The notes under the pieces are model-generated. The model was given only the letters and a program-made list of their open reading frames with translations. It was not told the DNA's origin and searched no databases. This document shows positions 9,033-18,295 of a stretch of 18,295 nt of DNA, in pieces (the stretch's first letter is position 1; each line of letters starts with the position of its first letter). The position numbers were made by a program, and so were the translations under genes. The stretch spans positions 1 to 18,295 of the forward strand of contig LSSL01007720.1 of the NCBI GenBank assembly GCA_001953115.1, read 5' to 3'. Source of the stretch: Smittium mucronatum. Its lineage: Eukaryota; Kickxellomycota; Harpellomycetes; Harpellales; Legeriomycetaceae.

Positions 9033-10694
9033 CTGTATTTTATTTTTTATAAATTTTACTGTATTCTTGTAAAATGAATTAGAATTTTTTTTTTAAAAAA
9101 ATCATATGATGATTATTTAATTGTCCCTATTTTAACATCAAAGTCGTTTTCAGATAATTCATTGATATCTTGTAATAATCTGGATTTTTTTTTAATTTTT
9201 TGATTTTTCTTCCTCATTTGCAGATATTAGATTTATTTATCCCTTTAAATAAAAATTATATCCATGTTTCATATTATGCCATTATTAATCTCTGAACTCA
9301 TTTTATTTGAAATTTTTGTATTATATAATTCTTCGATATATCAGTAGTAAGCTTGAAAAAAATTTTGTGAGTTTTTCTGTCATGAGAGCAGATTTTATGC
9401 ACAAATGATACAACTACCACCAGCTCTTTCTGTTATAATATTGAATCAGTAAATTCCAAAATTTTCAATTAAATATTTTTTATGCATTTAATACTTATTT
9501 TTATTCTGATTTTATAATCAGAAATCGGTTCATTTTTTGACCTCACCATTTGGAGTTTTGATATACTCAATTTTTTCTCATCCTCAAAAATAAAAAGATA
9601 AATAGATCACGCTGAATGAATATATTCACCATATTGTATCGTATAATCTATCATTTTTCATCCAAATCAAGATCTTTGTTATAAAAAAAATCTATGGTAT
9701 CAATAATATTTGAATTTTTTAAAAAGTTTTGAGATAATATTTGATAGATTATTAATAAATTTCACAGATTTAATATGTTTTCTGAATTACTATTATCTCT
9801 CAAAGAAGATATTTTGAATATTATTTTATCGGAATATTTTCTTATATTATATTTTTAAGGTGCTTTCGTCATAAATTTGTTGTATAAATATTATTCTTAC
9901 ATTAATCAAAAATCGTAGGGGCTATTTCAACCACCCCCCCCATCCCAATCTTCATCAAATTCATTATATTTGAGCAGTAAGGAATCAAAATATACATAAA
10001 TATGTTTTTGATTTTAACTATATGTTTTAAAGAGAGGTATAAGCCTTAATAAAGTTATATTGTCTCCCAAAAAAATTTATAAGTATGATATATTCCCCTT
10101 CTTCCTAATCAATAATTTTTTTTTATTCCTTTTTCTGTTAAAAACAGAGAATTATTCAGTTAGATAAAATAAATATTAGATAAATTTTGAATAAAAAAAA
10201 TGTTTTCAATTTTCGACCTTGAAAATTTTCGGGATATTCTATAATTTAAATAAAAAAAAATTAGAGTGTTCAAAACTTCGAAAGAATTTCGTTTCAGTTA
10301 AGCAATCCTGTTAAAATGTAAAAAATGGCTTACTTTATAAAATTATTCTTGATTTATGCAATTTCGGATAATCCTATATCAACTAAATCAACTTATAATC
10401 TTGCGAATTTATTTCCCGATATATTTGTCAAAAAATCTTAGTTTATTACTGGGGTTCCAATTTTTACATATTTCCCAACAAGCTAAATAATTATCTAATA
10501 CTATCTATGTTTGGAAAGTATGTAGTTTTTTAAACACTTTCCATAGTTTATTCTGATCTATATTTTCCTAAACCATGGCCTTATAATTTCATATAATTAT
10601 ATGTTCCAATTTCAGTATTTTTGATGTTTCTCCATATAAAAAAAAATTCAAAAAAGAGTCTTTTTAAAAAAAAATTGCGTAAAATTAAATTAAA
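9033..10694. other. Spacer between long inverted repeat arms
   Basis: 1662 bp of AT-rich sequence with no gene that I can support. A C-rich run (CCACCCCCCCC, near 9930-9941) is the only compositional landmark. No internal copy of the arm sequence was found. Confidence 0.7.
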
Positions 10695-11539
10695 AAATAT
10701 ATAAAAACTTTCGTTTTAGTGCCTATATACTTTCTAAAAAAAATTTATATTCAATAGCTCAATAAATAAATATTTTTTTATATCGCGAAATTTTATTTTA
10801 ATATCATTAATTTATTTTAAAATTAATTATAAAAGAAATAAAAAAAATCAATTTTTTTTGCTTTAGGGGGGTTTATACGGTTTTTTAGAATATTTTTAAA
10901 GTTTTAAAGCGAATAATAGAAAAAAAATCCTTTAAAAATCCCGTAAATATTCTATACAATTTAAAAATTAGAATAAAAATCTCGAATTATTACTTTTTCT
11001 GATAAAATCTTATGCTTTTTTTACTTTTAGAGGTACTTTATTGACATTTTCGACTGAAAATATATAAGTTTAAGATATCTTAATGCGTATTATTCAAAGA
11101 GAAGTTCTATTCAACTTTAAATGAAAATATTAAATAAGATAAAAAAATTCCAACATTATGAGTATATAAGCATCTATATCACTTTTTATAAAAAAATGCG
11201 TATAATTAGAAGATTTTGTATACTTTTTGAATTCATTTAGAATAAAATAATTCCGTTATGATTGTTCTGTTTTATAATTGTTTTTTTATACTTTTTTTTT
11301 TAAAAAAAATACTCCCACTTAACATTATTTTGATTCAATTTTTGAATTACTAGTAGTTTTTTATTTTTATTAAAAAATTCAAGAGTAATAGGTTTATCAT
11401 TTAAATTTATTATTTTTTAACAGGATTTATAGGGAGTTTTTGAAATATATTTAATTATGTATAACCGATAGACCTGTGAATCAAATTATTCAAAAAAAAA
11501 AAAATCAATCGTACTTAAGGATAAATACATAAAATTGAA
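10695..11539 (-). repeat. Long inverted repeat, right arm (845 bp)
   Basis: Reverse complement of 8187-9032, apparently identical except for one missing base in the homopolymer at about 11492-11504. The outer boundary is at 11539 (TTGAA, then CATATTATC outside); the inner boundary is at 10695. If both arms are transcribed in one RNA they would form an essentially perfect hairpin of about 845 bp. Confidence 0.92.
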
Positions 11540-14500
11540 CATATTATCTCTTTAAAACGTATACATAATTTTTGAAGGACTATTTTTTTGGTGAAGCCTT
11601 TTTTCTTGCGAACTGTATATTATACAGAATAATCCTGGATATATTAGATAATCTGTAAACTTGCATTTTTTATAATTTTTGTGATTTTTATTGGATTTTT
11701 AATAGACTTATATTTGAAATGATGGATAATACATAAAATATTAGTTTAAATAATAGATCAAATAGTACAATAATATTAATTAATTTGTTACTAAGAATAA
11801 GATTTTTTCAACGATTAGTTATTTTTTTAAAAAAGAAGTGATGTAAAAAAATCATTTTTATTTAATAAGATTTTAATAGAGTTATGATGAGTAGAAAAGT
11901 TAAAATTGATTATTTCTCGGTCTCAGAAATTTTATTCTAAGAACTTTTAAGGCTTTATGTGGATAATTTTTTATCTTAAAATTGCATGAAATTACCCCTA
12001 TTCAGTCAAATTGTATATCTTTTACTTTATGAAAAGAATATTTTCTTAAGGATGTAGATTTCTAAAAATTTCGATGATAATATACCTTTTATTAATCCAT
12101 TCACTTCTTTTCTCATTAAATTCTCTCTTAATATAATTAAAATTCATTTAGAATATTATACAACCAATATATACCATAATTTGAATCTCTTACACATATA
12201 TACTGTATATATGAATGTATTTGAGATACATTTTTTTTGGTTTTGACCTCTAAGTGATCGTGATAAAATTATATCAAAAATATTATTGGTGGATTTTAGA
12301 ATAATGTTATTATTTAGAATCAATTTTTTATCATATATATGCATAAAGCAATAATTATCAACAAATCTGAAATTTGTTTTTTTAATTCTAAACTTTTTTT
12401 TTTTTTTATACTATTTGGATAATTAAGCTATATTACTCGTTCAATAAAATTATTTTTATTGTTATATTCATAAAATCTAGCAATAATAAATCGAATTTTA
12501 CATTTAATATAAATATTTTATTTCATAACAGGTTAATATTTAGTTAATAGATTTTATATTTATTTCAAACATCCTTTTTCACTAAAAAAGCTTACTATAA
12601 TCAGTAATATTTTCAGTTAACTATTATTAGAGATAAATTATTGGTGTTTAGGGGTGTATATTCTATTATCCAAAAAATGCAAATATTAGGTAAGTTATTT
12701 TTTTTGCCAAATTTCAGTCAAACAAGCTAAATACAAATGCGATCTACTCAAAATCTTATTACCATCACCAAAATTACTTTTTACATGCGTTTTATAACCA
12801 AAAAAGATTTTGTTATCGTCCATTTTTTTATTAAAAATATTCATTAATATGGAAACCTATGCGATCTATATTAACAAGAGATTATAATATACTGAAATAA
12901 TTTTAAAATACCAAGTTTTTGTAAAAATAAAGTAATGAATTAAATTTATATAAATTTGGATTTAAGATGGTATAAAATTACATGGCACATGAATATATAT
13001 TTCATAACTATTTTCTTATTATTTATTAAATATTAGAATTTTTTAATGATATTAAAGTTATTTAATGCTACTTTAGCTTTTAAATATAATGAAAAAAACA
13101 AGATACAATTAATTTATTCTCGCGATTAGCGGGAGGATTTTATACTTTAAATTGGTTGCATAAAATTTATTTACTTATCTTGTTTGGTAATCAGCTAGTT
13201 TTTACTTTTTGATATTAGAGTGAAACATATCTTTTTGAAAAAAAATTCAATAAAAATTTAACATTAACTGAAAATCATTATATTTGAGCCGTACCTTTTT
13301 TTAAAAAAATTTCATGTTAAAAAGTTTTAGACAACTTTGCCGCAAGCCATTTGACAAATTCCAGTGTTATTAATCAGAAAGATATTAGTAGGAGCTTAAG
13401 ACTCAGAAATCTGGAGAGAGATACAAAAATGGCACGAATTTTTAATAAAGAGACAAATTTTCCAATAAAATCTTAATTGTTATGTTTTGAGAGACTGAAA
13501 CTATCCCAATAATGCTTCATAATGAATCTGATTCATTGGGAATTAAGATTGTAAATTTAAACAACTTAAACCATGAAAACCCCCATTTTTATTTTTTTTT
13601 ATTGAAGCTCACTAAAAAAAATTTTAATCAAAGTTCAGAGAATAATGAGAGAATTAGGAAAGCTCAGCTACAAAACACATATTTTGCTGTAAAAAAGATG
13701 GCTATAAGTATATTCGATCTTTTAATATATTTTTAAGAAATTCAGATCTTTTAAAATGAAAATTTTATTTATCATCTGTTCTGTTTAATATCAATCAAAA
13801 AGGTTTCCCTACCGAAGAATATTTTTTTTAAATAAAAAAATGTCCAATAAAAAAAATAGGTATTTAAAATAAAATTTAGATGATGCAAAATGCTTTTAAA
13901 AAGCTCTTTTGGTGATGGGTATGAGTTTTTGAGTGGATATTATTTATTTTATTTTAATTGATAATTCATATGAGCGGGTTTTAATTTTTACCATGCATAT
14001 TATAATCTTATAACATCTAATTAAAATATTTTTCTTTCAATCTAATTCCAATTTTATAAAAAAAATTGTTCCTTTATTATTTAATTACACTAAAGCGAAA
14101 GGACTTTTTTTTTTTATATTAGTTATTTAATTGAATATTTTATGCAATAAATAATAATTTCAAAATATCTTATCATTGCAAAGGCATTAAAAAAATCAAA
14201 TCCACCTAATTATTGAATTAAAGGGAATAAAATATTCATAAGATTTTTACGTTCCCTTTAAACAAACTCATTTCAGAAATTATTTTCTAAAAAAAATCTG
14301 AGAATTTATATAAAAATAGGAAATATTTACAAATGCTGAGAATTACTTTAATTATAAACAATAAAATATAGATTCGAAAAAATTAATATTATCACCTAGG
14401 AAAATCATAAAGTATAAATTTTTTAAAAAAATGAAAAATATGGCATCTTTCAAAATCATGAATTTTTCATTCAATATACATATAAATTTTGAGTAAATTT

Positions 14501-15206
14501 TTTTTTTTAAAATGTAAAAATATATAAGCTTTAATAACATAATATGATAATTGGTTTTGAATATTTTAAATTAAATAATTTCTTCCAGTGATTTATTTTT
14601 TTATATTTTGAATATATTAGACTCAAAAAATATCACGAATAAATTCCATATATAAATTAAATTATTAAATACCAATTGCTTTATTATTTAAAGATAATTT
14701 TTTTAAAAAAAAGAGCTAGAAAACAAAAAAAAATTGTACCATTATCAATTAAAATTTCTAAAATATACCTAGAATTTAATAATTAACAGAGTTATTAAGT
14801 AATAATGTGGCATATCTGATATTTTTTTGAAAACATACACTTCTTTTAGCAATTTAAAACACTGTATTATATAAATATAAATATAAATATAAATCATATC
14901 TTAGTTAATATAGATGAGGGAATTGATTTGAAAACTTAATATTCCTCATTTTTATCAAGGAGAAAATTTTAATTGTTGATTTTATTTCTAAATAACCAAA
15001 ATTCATACGTTATTTTCTTTGATATAATTAAAAATTTAAAATAGTGTAAATTATTAATTCAAAGGATTCTGATATCAAGGATAAAATCCACTCAATCAAA
15101 CCAAAAAAAATCAATTTAATCAAACCATAATTCTTTGTGTTAATAATTCCATATGATATATAATATTAAAAAAAATGGCAAAAAAATATACAGAATCCAA
15201 GAATAT
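11540..15206. other. AT-rich stretch without recognisable gene
   Basis: No supportable gene in 3.7 kb. The longest open frame (13512-13736, 74 codons, plus) has no recognisable motif and is within what AT-rich DNA of this size gives by chance. A region at 13330-13570 is slightly less AT-rich and contains a perfect 8-bp palindromic stem AATGAATC-T-GATTCATT (13521-13537), possibly an old repeat remnant. Confidence 0.6.
14871..14894. repeat. Short hexanucleotide microsatellite (ATAAAT)4
   Basis: Four exact tandem copies of ATAAAT. Simple-sequence slippage is the likely origin. Confidence 0.8.
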
Positions 15207-15238
15207 GTAAGATTAATCGAGCCCTTTAGGGCGAAGTT

Positions 15239-15275
15239 TAATCAATATTATACGAAGGGGGTGGTCATATTAAGT
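15239..15275 (+). repeat. DIRS terminal repeat, outer arm
   Basis: 37 bp that are an exact reverse complement of 15442-15478. The match resumes at 15207-15218 (GTAAGATTAATC, matching 15474-15485 inverted) after an interruption of about 25 bp that contains a GCCCT-TT-AGGGC hairpin and a repeated TTAATC at its edges. The core GGTCATATTAAGT is shared with the other two repeat units. The 166-bp interval 15276-15441 between the arms holds no ORF. Confidence 0.85.
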
Positions 15276-15441
15276 GTTACCATCTTTTATTGGATAACAC
15301 AATCGAACTTCCAAAAGCCAATAAAAATATAATACGTAAATGAAATGTGTATATAAAATTTTCTGTGCTATAATACTGAAAGTACGGTATTATGGTATCC
15401 TTATCATCTTCTGCAAAGGTATATGGGAACGGGTGGGTGGG

Positions 15442-15485
15442 ACTTAATATGACCACCCCCTTCGTATAATATTGATTAATCTTAC
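15442..15485 (-). repeat. DIRS terminal repeat, inner arm
   Basis: 44 bp complementary to 15207-15275 with the interruption removed. Together with the degenerate unit at 15489-15515 it makes an imperfect palindrome of about 74 bp (15442-15515) immediately after the recombinase stop, reminiscent of the internal complementary region of DIRS elements, which is used to template circle formation. Confidence 0.8.
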
Positions 15486-15488
15486 ATT

Positions 15489-15515
15489 ATACTTCAAGGG
15501 GTGTTCATATTAAGT
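15489..15515 (+). repeat. DIRS terminal repeat, degenerate third unit
   Basis: Same orientation as 15250-15275, which it matches with a few substitutions and one indel; both end in TCATATTAAGT. It abuts the recombinase stop codon (TAA, 15517-15515), sharing its first base. Confidence 0.75.
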
Positions 15516-16490
15516 TAATCCAGAGGTAGTACTGATTCCGTGATATTAGAGTCTGTACTACGATTTAGTCGATAATACGTGTCAAACATGGTATAATTAG
15601 ACCAAAATGCGTGTGATAAGATGTTATCGGCTGGAACACCTGAATTGGCTGCTAATTTAGCTCCGATTGCTCTCTCTTTAGGAATCGGAGTGTTTGGCGG
15701 CCTCGATATCAACTTAGACAATGCATGTACGTGGCGCGTTATGCTATTCACAGATAGTGGTTTGTTGTGATCCTTAACGTATCTAAACAACCTGTTAACT
15801 ATAATATTGCTATCGTTAGCGTGTGGCGTCAGACATAAGTCTGCTGCAACTTTTTCTTTGTATACTTTATAAGCTATTACAGGGCAGAATATCGGATTCG
15901 GATGGCTACCTATTTTACATGGGCGCTCTATGGGTTTGCCATTACGTTTCTCTTTTGGTGCTACAATAACCAATTTCAAGATCCCGTTTATTATCTTGGT
16001 CCTTGCATCGTCAATCCGATGTATATCACTTGCACGTAAAAATCCGCATATTGCAAGAAGCTAGCATGTCTTGATTGTTAAATTCTTAATGTAGATGTCA
16101 CAAGTGTCGCCCCATTCTTGTAATCTTGATATTATTGGGGGTATATCTATCGTAGGTCTGACGAAAGATTTAATCTCTGTTTCGTCTATGGCCTTTAAGA
16201 ATTCTGCAAGACAATGGGGATTCTCAATTGATCTCGGCTCTGCTACGAGACTTATTATTGCTGATTTATAAGCCTTAATTGTATTCACACTCAGATTCTT
16301 GTTAGTGAATATGTGTGCTAAAAAGTTAACTACATGGCTTGCCTGTACGGGTTCTGAAGGGTTATTGCTTATATGCCATTTCAGAAATTGTTGTTGAATT
16401 GAGTGATATCTTGATCGCCGTTTGGTCGCTCATTGGTTGGAAACGATAAGATCAATGGCTGTATCGGCCAGACCTTGTGCTTGGAGGATG
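15515..16490 (-). pseudogene. DIRS tyrosine recombinase (YR), interrupted by two stops
   Basis: This enzyme would integrate the element's circular cDNA by strand exchange through a catalytic tyrosine. It lies in the -1 frame relative to the RT ORF and overlaps its last 36 or so codons. Reading down from about 16490: a segment GLADTAIDLIVSNQ, TGA at 16430-16432, the N-terminal helical domain (FLKWH, VNFLAHIF, IKAYKSAI), TAG at 16061-16063, then the catalytic domain. Visible catalytic candidates are Arg I in GFLRASDI just after the TAG, Arg II in KERAIGAK, the Trp of FWSN and the Tyr of TYYRL, followed by the C-terminal tail and TAA at 15515-15517. The histidine of the usual HxxR box is Pro. 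GTG at 16288 and TTG at 15979 are the first start-like codons after the stops and are unlikely to be used. Both stops fit single C-to-T changes (CGA, CAG). It could also be read through, but decay is simpler. Confidence 0.8.
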
Positions 16491-18294
16491 CGCCGCTGAT
16501 TCTCCATGCTATCAGGCACCAATGCTTGTTCTTCGACTTCGGTGATTTTCTGCTTCTTGGGTCTGGTATTACTGTTGTCGCTTGTAGTAATAATGGCTGA
16601 TTGACCGATAGATTCTGCAGATCTGGGAACCAAATCGCTGTCTTCCATAGCGGAGTTACCAGCGTAATTGTTAGACGCTCCCGGCGCACCTTCTGGATCG
16701 TTTGTTGGATTAGATTCCATGGAGGGCAGGCGTAAGGACTGTTCAATATTGCCCAATTGTACGCTAGGGAGTTTTGGCCTACAGCCTTGGGATCCGGATA
16801 CCAGCTGTAGTACGACTCTACTTTCTTGTTCGTCCAATTCACGAATAGATCCACGTCGTGAGGTTCATACAGCGAGTTTATCGTTGCAGACGCTTGGGTG
16901 TATAGAGAACATTCGGTCTGCGCTGTTAACCGGCTCGGAGCATCGGCCGGGTTCATCACTGACGGTACGTAAGTTACCTGAGGTCGAGTATTCGTCCTCA
17001 GGCAATGCTCCCATATTTCCTCTGAAATCTCTAGCAATTTGGGGGAGGTAGTACCTCCAAACTTCCTCACGTATGCCAGCGTGGTGGTATTGTCGGAATA
17101 TATTAATACCGACCGACCAACAACATTCCGGAGCTGGAGTGCATATAATACTGTCAATAGCTCCTTGGCGTTTATATGCATCGATTCCTGGGTAGGTATC
17201 CACAAGCCTGAATAGGTATGTGAGCCCACAACTATCCCCCATACTGTGTCGCTGGCATCGGTAAAGACTTCCATCTCTGGAATCTCGGGCAGAAACGACT
17301 GGCCATTCCATAACTTCAGCTGGTTCTTCCAAAAGAGCAGGTTCTGGATCGCTGCTTCGGTAAGTATTACTATCGATGTCCAAGACTTCACTTTCGACAG
17401 CGATTGGTTCTTCAATTCTAATAACCTCCTGAGCAGACGTCCCTGAAGAAGGGAAATTGACATCGCCTGAGCTTTCCCTATGAAGCTCGATAGACATCTC
17501 AATGTCGTTTTCCAGGTGTTCAATAATTTCGTGGCTTCTCGGCGGAGATCCCGGATCTTGGTAGAAGGGACTTTGAGGGACATTTCCCGTGAATTGACTA
17601 TCATTCCAAGGTGGGTTATAGATTGAGATGGCGTTATGGACGACTTCTCCAACCTGATCCTGTATCCTAGCTCTAAAAGCTTGGAATACACTATTTCCTT
17701 ATTTTCCCTGTATTTCTCCTTCGACTCTCCTATTATCAGGAGGTCTTCCAGGTAGGCAGAAATTCGGATCCCTTTCTTCCTCGCCCATGTCAATATCGGT
17801 CGAAGAATTTTCGTAAACGTGTGTGGACTGAGGGAAAGGCCAAACGTGAAGACTCTGAACTGGTATGCTCTGCCGTTCCAATAGAAGCGCAAAAACTTCT
17901 TGCACGACTTGTGGATCAATATGTGCATGAATGAATCCTCTAGATCCAGAGATGTCATGTAATCTTTCCTGCGTATCAGGCGACAGATCGAGCTCAGTGA
18001 TTCAATTTTGAAATTGTTCTGCTCGACGTGCAGATTCAATTTCCTAAGGTCCAGAACCGGTCTGAGTCCACCTGTCTTCTTTGGCATAACGAAGAGGTTG
18101 CTATAGAATCCGGAGTCTCTGGTCTTTACTTCTTCGATGGCCTTCTTCTCCAGGAGGGACGCTACTTCCTCTGTCAAGACTTCTCGCGCTGCCAGGTCCA
18201 TTTTCCTCATGTGTCTGCGTGGATTCATGGTTAATTTCGGCAGTCCCGCAAACCACTTTTTGCGGGGCAGTTCCGTCTTCTTCGTCGATCCGAA
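16381..18294 (-). CDS. DIRS reverse transcriptase / RNase H / Dam-like polyprotein (5' partial)
   Basis: It copies the element RNA into DNA and degrades the template strand. The frame is open to the window edge; an ATG at 18228 gives 615 residues, but 22 further codons upstream continue the frame, so the true start lies outside or is unresolved. Positions from that ATG: RT fingers around 20-90 (SLLEKKAIEEV, GGLRPVLDLRKLN), motif A Asp95 (SLDL), FTFGLSLSP at 127-135, motif C YLED at 159-162 where YxDD is expected; RNase H with D324, E356, D379 and D429, a full DEDD set; then 457-540 with DLF, SPYACPPW and LVTPLW, the part of DIRS proteins usually called Dam-methylase-like. Near 573-577 the AWRISG block appears, after which the family continues into the recombinase; here the frame diverges and ends at 16381. 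No stop interrupts the RT/RNase H part. The Glu in motif C may abolish polymerase activity. Confidence 0.9.
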   Translation of the reverse strand, partial: FGSTKKTELPRKKWFAGLPKLTMNPRRHMRKMDLAAREVLTEEVASLLEKKAIEEVKTRDSGFYSNLFVMPKKTGGLRPVLDLRKLNLHVEQNNFKIESLSSICRLIRRKDYMTSLDLEDSFMHILIHKSCKKFLRFYWNGRAYQFRVFTFGLSLSPHTFTKILRPILTWARKKGIRISAYLEDLLIIGESKEKYRENKEIVYSKLLELGYRIRLEKSSITPSQSITHLGMIVNSREMSLKVPSTKIRDLRREATKLLNTWKTTLRCLSSFIGKAQAMSISLLQGRLLRRLLELKNQSLSKVKSWTSIVILTEAAIQNLLFWKNQLKLWNGQSFLPEIPEMEVFTDASDTVWGIVVGSHTYSGLWIPTQESMHINAKELLTVLYALQLRNVVGRSVLIYSDNTTTLAYVRKFGGTTSPKLLEISEEIWEHCLRTNTRPQVTYVPSVMNPADAPSRLTAQTECSLYTQASATINSLYEPHDVDLFVNWTNKKVESYYSWYPDPKAVGQNSLAYNWAILNSPYACPPWNLIQQTIQKVRRERLTITLVTPLWKTAIWFPDLQNLSVNQPLLLQATTVIPDPRSRKSPKSKNKHWCLIAWRISGASSKHKVWPIQPLILSFPTNERPNGDQDITQFNNNF

Positions 18295-18295
18295 C

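Larger units (their letters stand above)
15207..18295 (-). mobile_element. DIRS-type tyrosine-recombinase retrotransposon, 5' end outside window
   Basis: On the minus strand the order is RT, RNase H, Dam-like domain, tyrosine recombinase, then a nested inverted/direct repeat block, which is the DIRS plan and distinguishes it from LTR elements (no integrase or protease) and LINEs (no endonuclease). The left limit is set at 15207 because the terminal repeat arm begins there; the real end may lie slightly further left. The coding part has a near-balanced base composition unlike the flanks. DIRS elements integrate a circular cDNA through the recombinase and make no target-site duplication, so none is expected. 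This copy carries several lesions and is probably not autonomous. Confidence 0.85.

Noticed and set aside
12156..12344. 62-codon minus-strand ORF
   Set aside because: No motif and no conserved copy elsewhere in the window.
13504..13541. Overlapping palindromes TCCCAAT/ATTGGGA and AATGAATC/GATTCATT
   Set aside because: Short, no partner elsewhere and no flanking duplication; could be chance or a faded element end.
13512..13736. 74-codon plus-strand ORF starting with ATG
   Set aside because: No recognisable domain; with stop codons this frequent in AT-rich DNA about one ORF of this length is expected in the window by chance.
14352..14540. 62-codon minus-strand ORF
   Set aside because: Low-complexity Ile/Phe/Lys/Tyr translation typical of AT-rich non-coding DNA.
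16495..16837. Upstream part of the 135-codon minus-strand ORF that ends at 16430
   Set aside because: Only its last 20 or so codons resemble the recombinase lead-in; the rest is an out-of-frame reading of the Dam-like region.
16668..17051. 127-codon plus-strand ORF
   Set aside because: Antisense shadow of the DIRS polyprotein.
16865..17497. 210-codon minus-strand ORF
   Set aside because: Alternate frame of the RT/RNase H ORF; its translation has no domain, while the 615-residue frame has all catalytic motifs.
1..18295. CRISPR array, bacterial defence system or phage region
   Set aside because: No regularly spaced direct repeats with unique spacers, no prokaryotic gene layout; all recognisable coding content is eukaryotic transposon-derived.

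Overview
The window looks like AT-rich, gene-poor eukaryotic nuclear DNA (by eye about four fifths A+T outside a few islands) whose only recognisable coding content is transposable-element debris. There is no operon structure, no rRNA or tRNA that I can see, and no host gene I can support. The transposon types present are a non-LTR retrotransposon C-terminus with a CX2CX9HX4C knuckle, a DIRS-type RT/RNase H/tyrosine-recombinase element, and pogo-like termini. Together with the AT-rich background they suggest an early-diverging fungus, perhaps Mucoromycota or Glomeromycotina. That placement rests on remembered family resemblance only and is tentative.

Layout. 1-715: 3' end of a LINE-like (non-LTR) retrotransposon, cut by the window edge. 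755-1128: a fragment (repeat A, coding sense on the minus strand) of a decayed protein-coding repeat, followed at 1171-1207 and 1305-1346 by two related pogo/Tigger-like terminal-repeat sequences. 1350-3290: AT-rich, nothing recognised. 3295-3985: a second, more decayed copy of the same LINE 3' end. 3986-5787: AT-rich, with a cluster of four TTAGTCGA octamers at 5470-5588. 5788-6165: second copy (repeat B) of the 755-1128 repeat in opposite orientation. 6166-8186: AT-rich. 8187-9032 and 10695-11539: arms of an about 846-bp inverted repeat that appear identical except for one base in a homopolymer, with a 1662-bp spacer. 11540-15206: AT-rich. 15207-18295: a DIRS-type retrotransposon on the minus strand, its 5' end beyond the window.

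The DIRS element encodes a fused reverse transcriptase / RNase H / Dam-methylase-like polyprotein (16381-18294) and then, in the -1 frame, a tyrosine recombinase (about 16490 down to 15515) that would integrate the cDNA circle. The recombinase is broken by two in-frame stops, and RT motif C reads YLED instead of YxDD, so this copy is probably dead or dependent on others. Downstream of the recombinase lies a nested set of inverted and direct repeats, as expected at a DIRS terminus.

The most notable observations are the very well preserved inverted repeat in otherwise featureless DNA, the identical frame switch shared by both LINE copies at a G-rich tract, the DIRS terminal repeat architecture, and the A/B repeat pair that keeps a stop codon and 3' flank in common. 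I found no evidence of a new defence or biosynthetic system.
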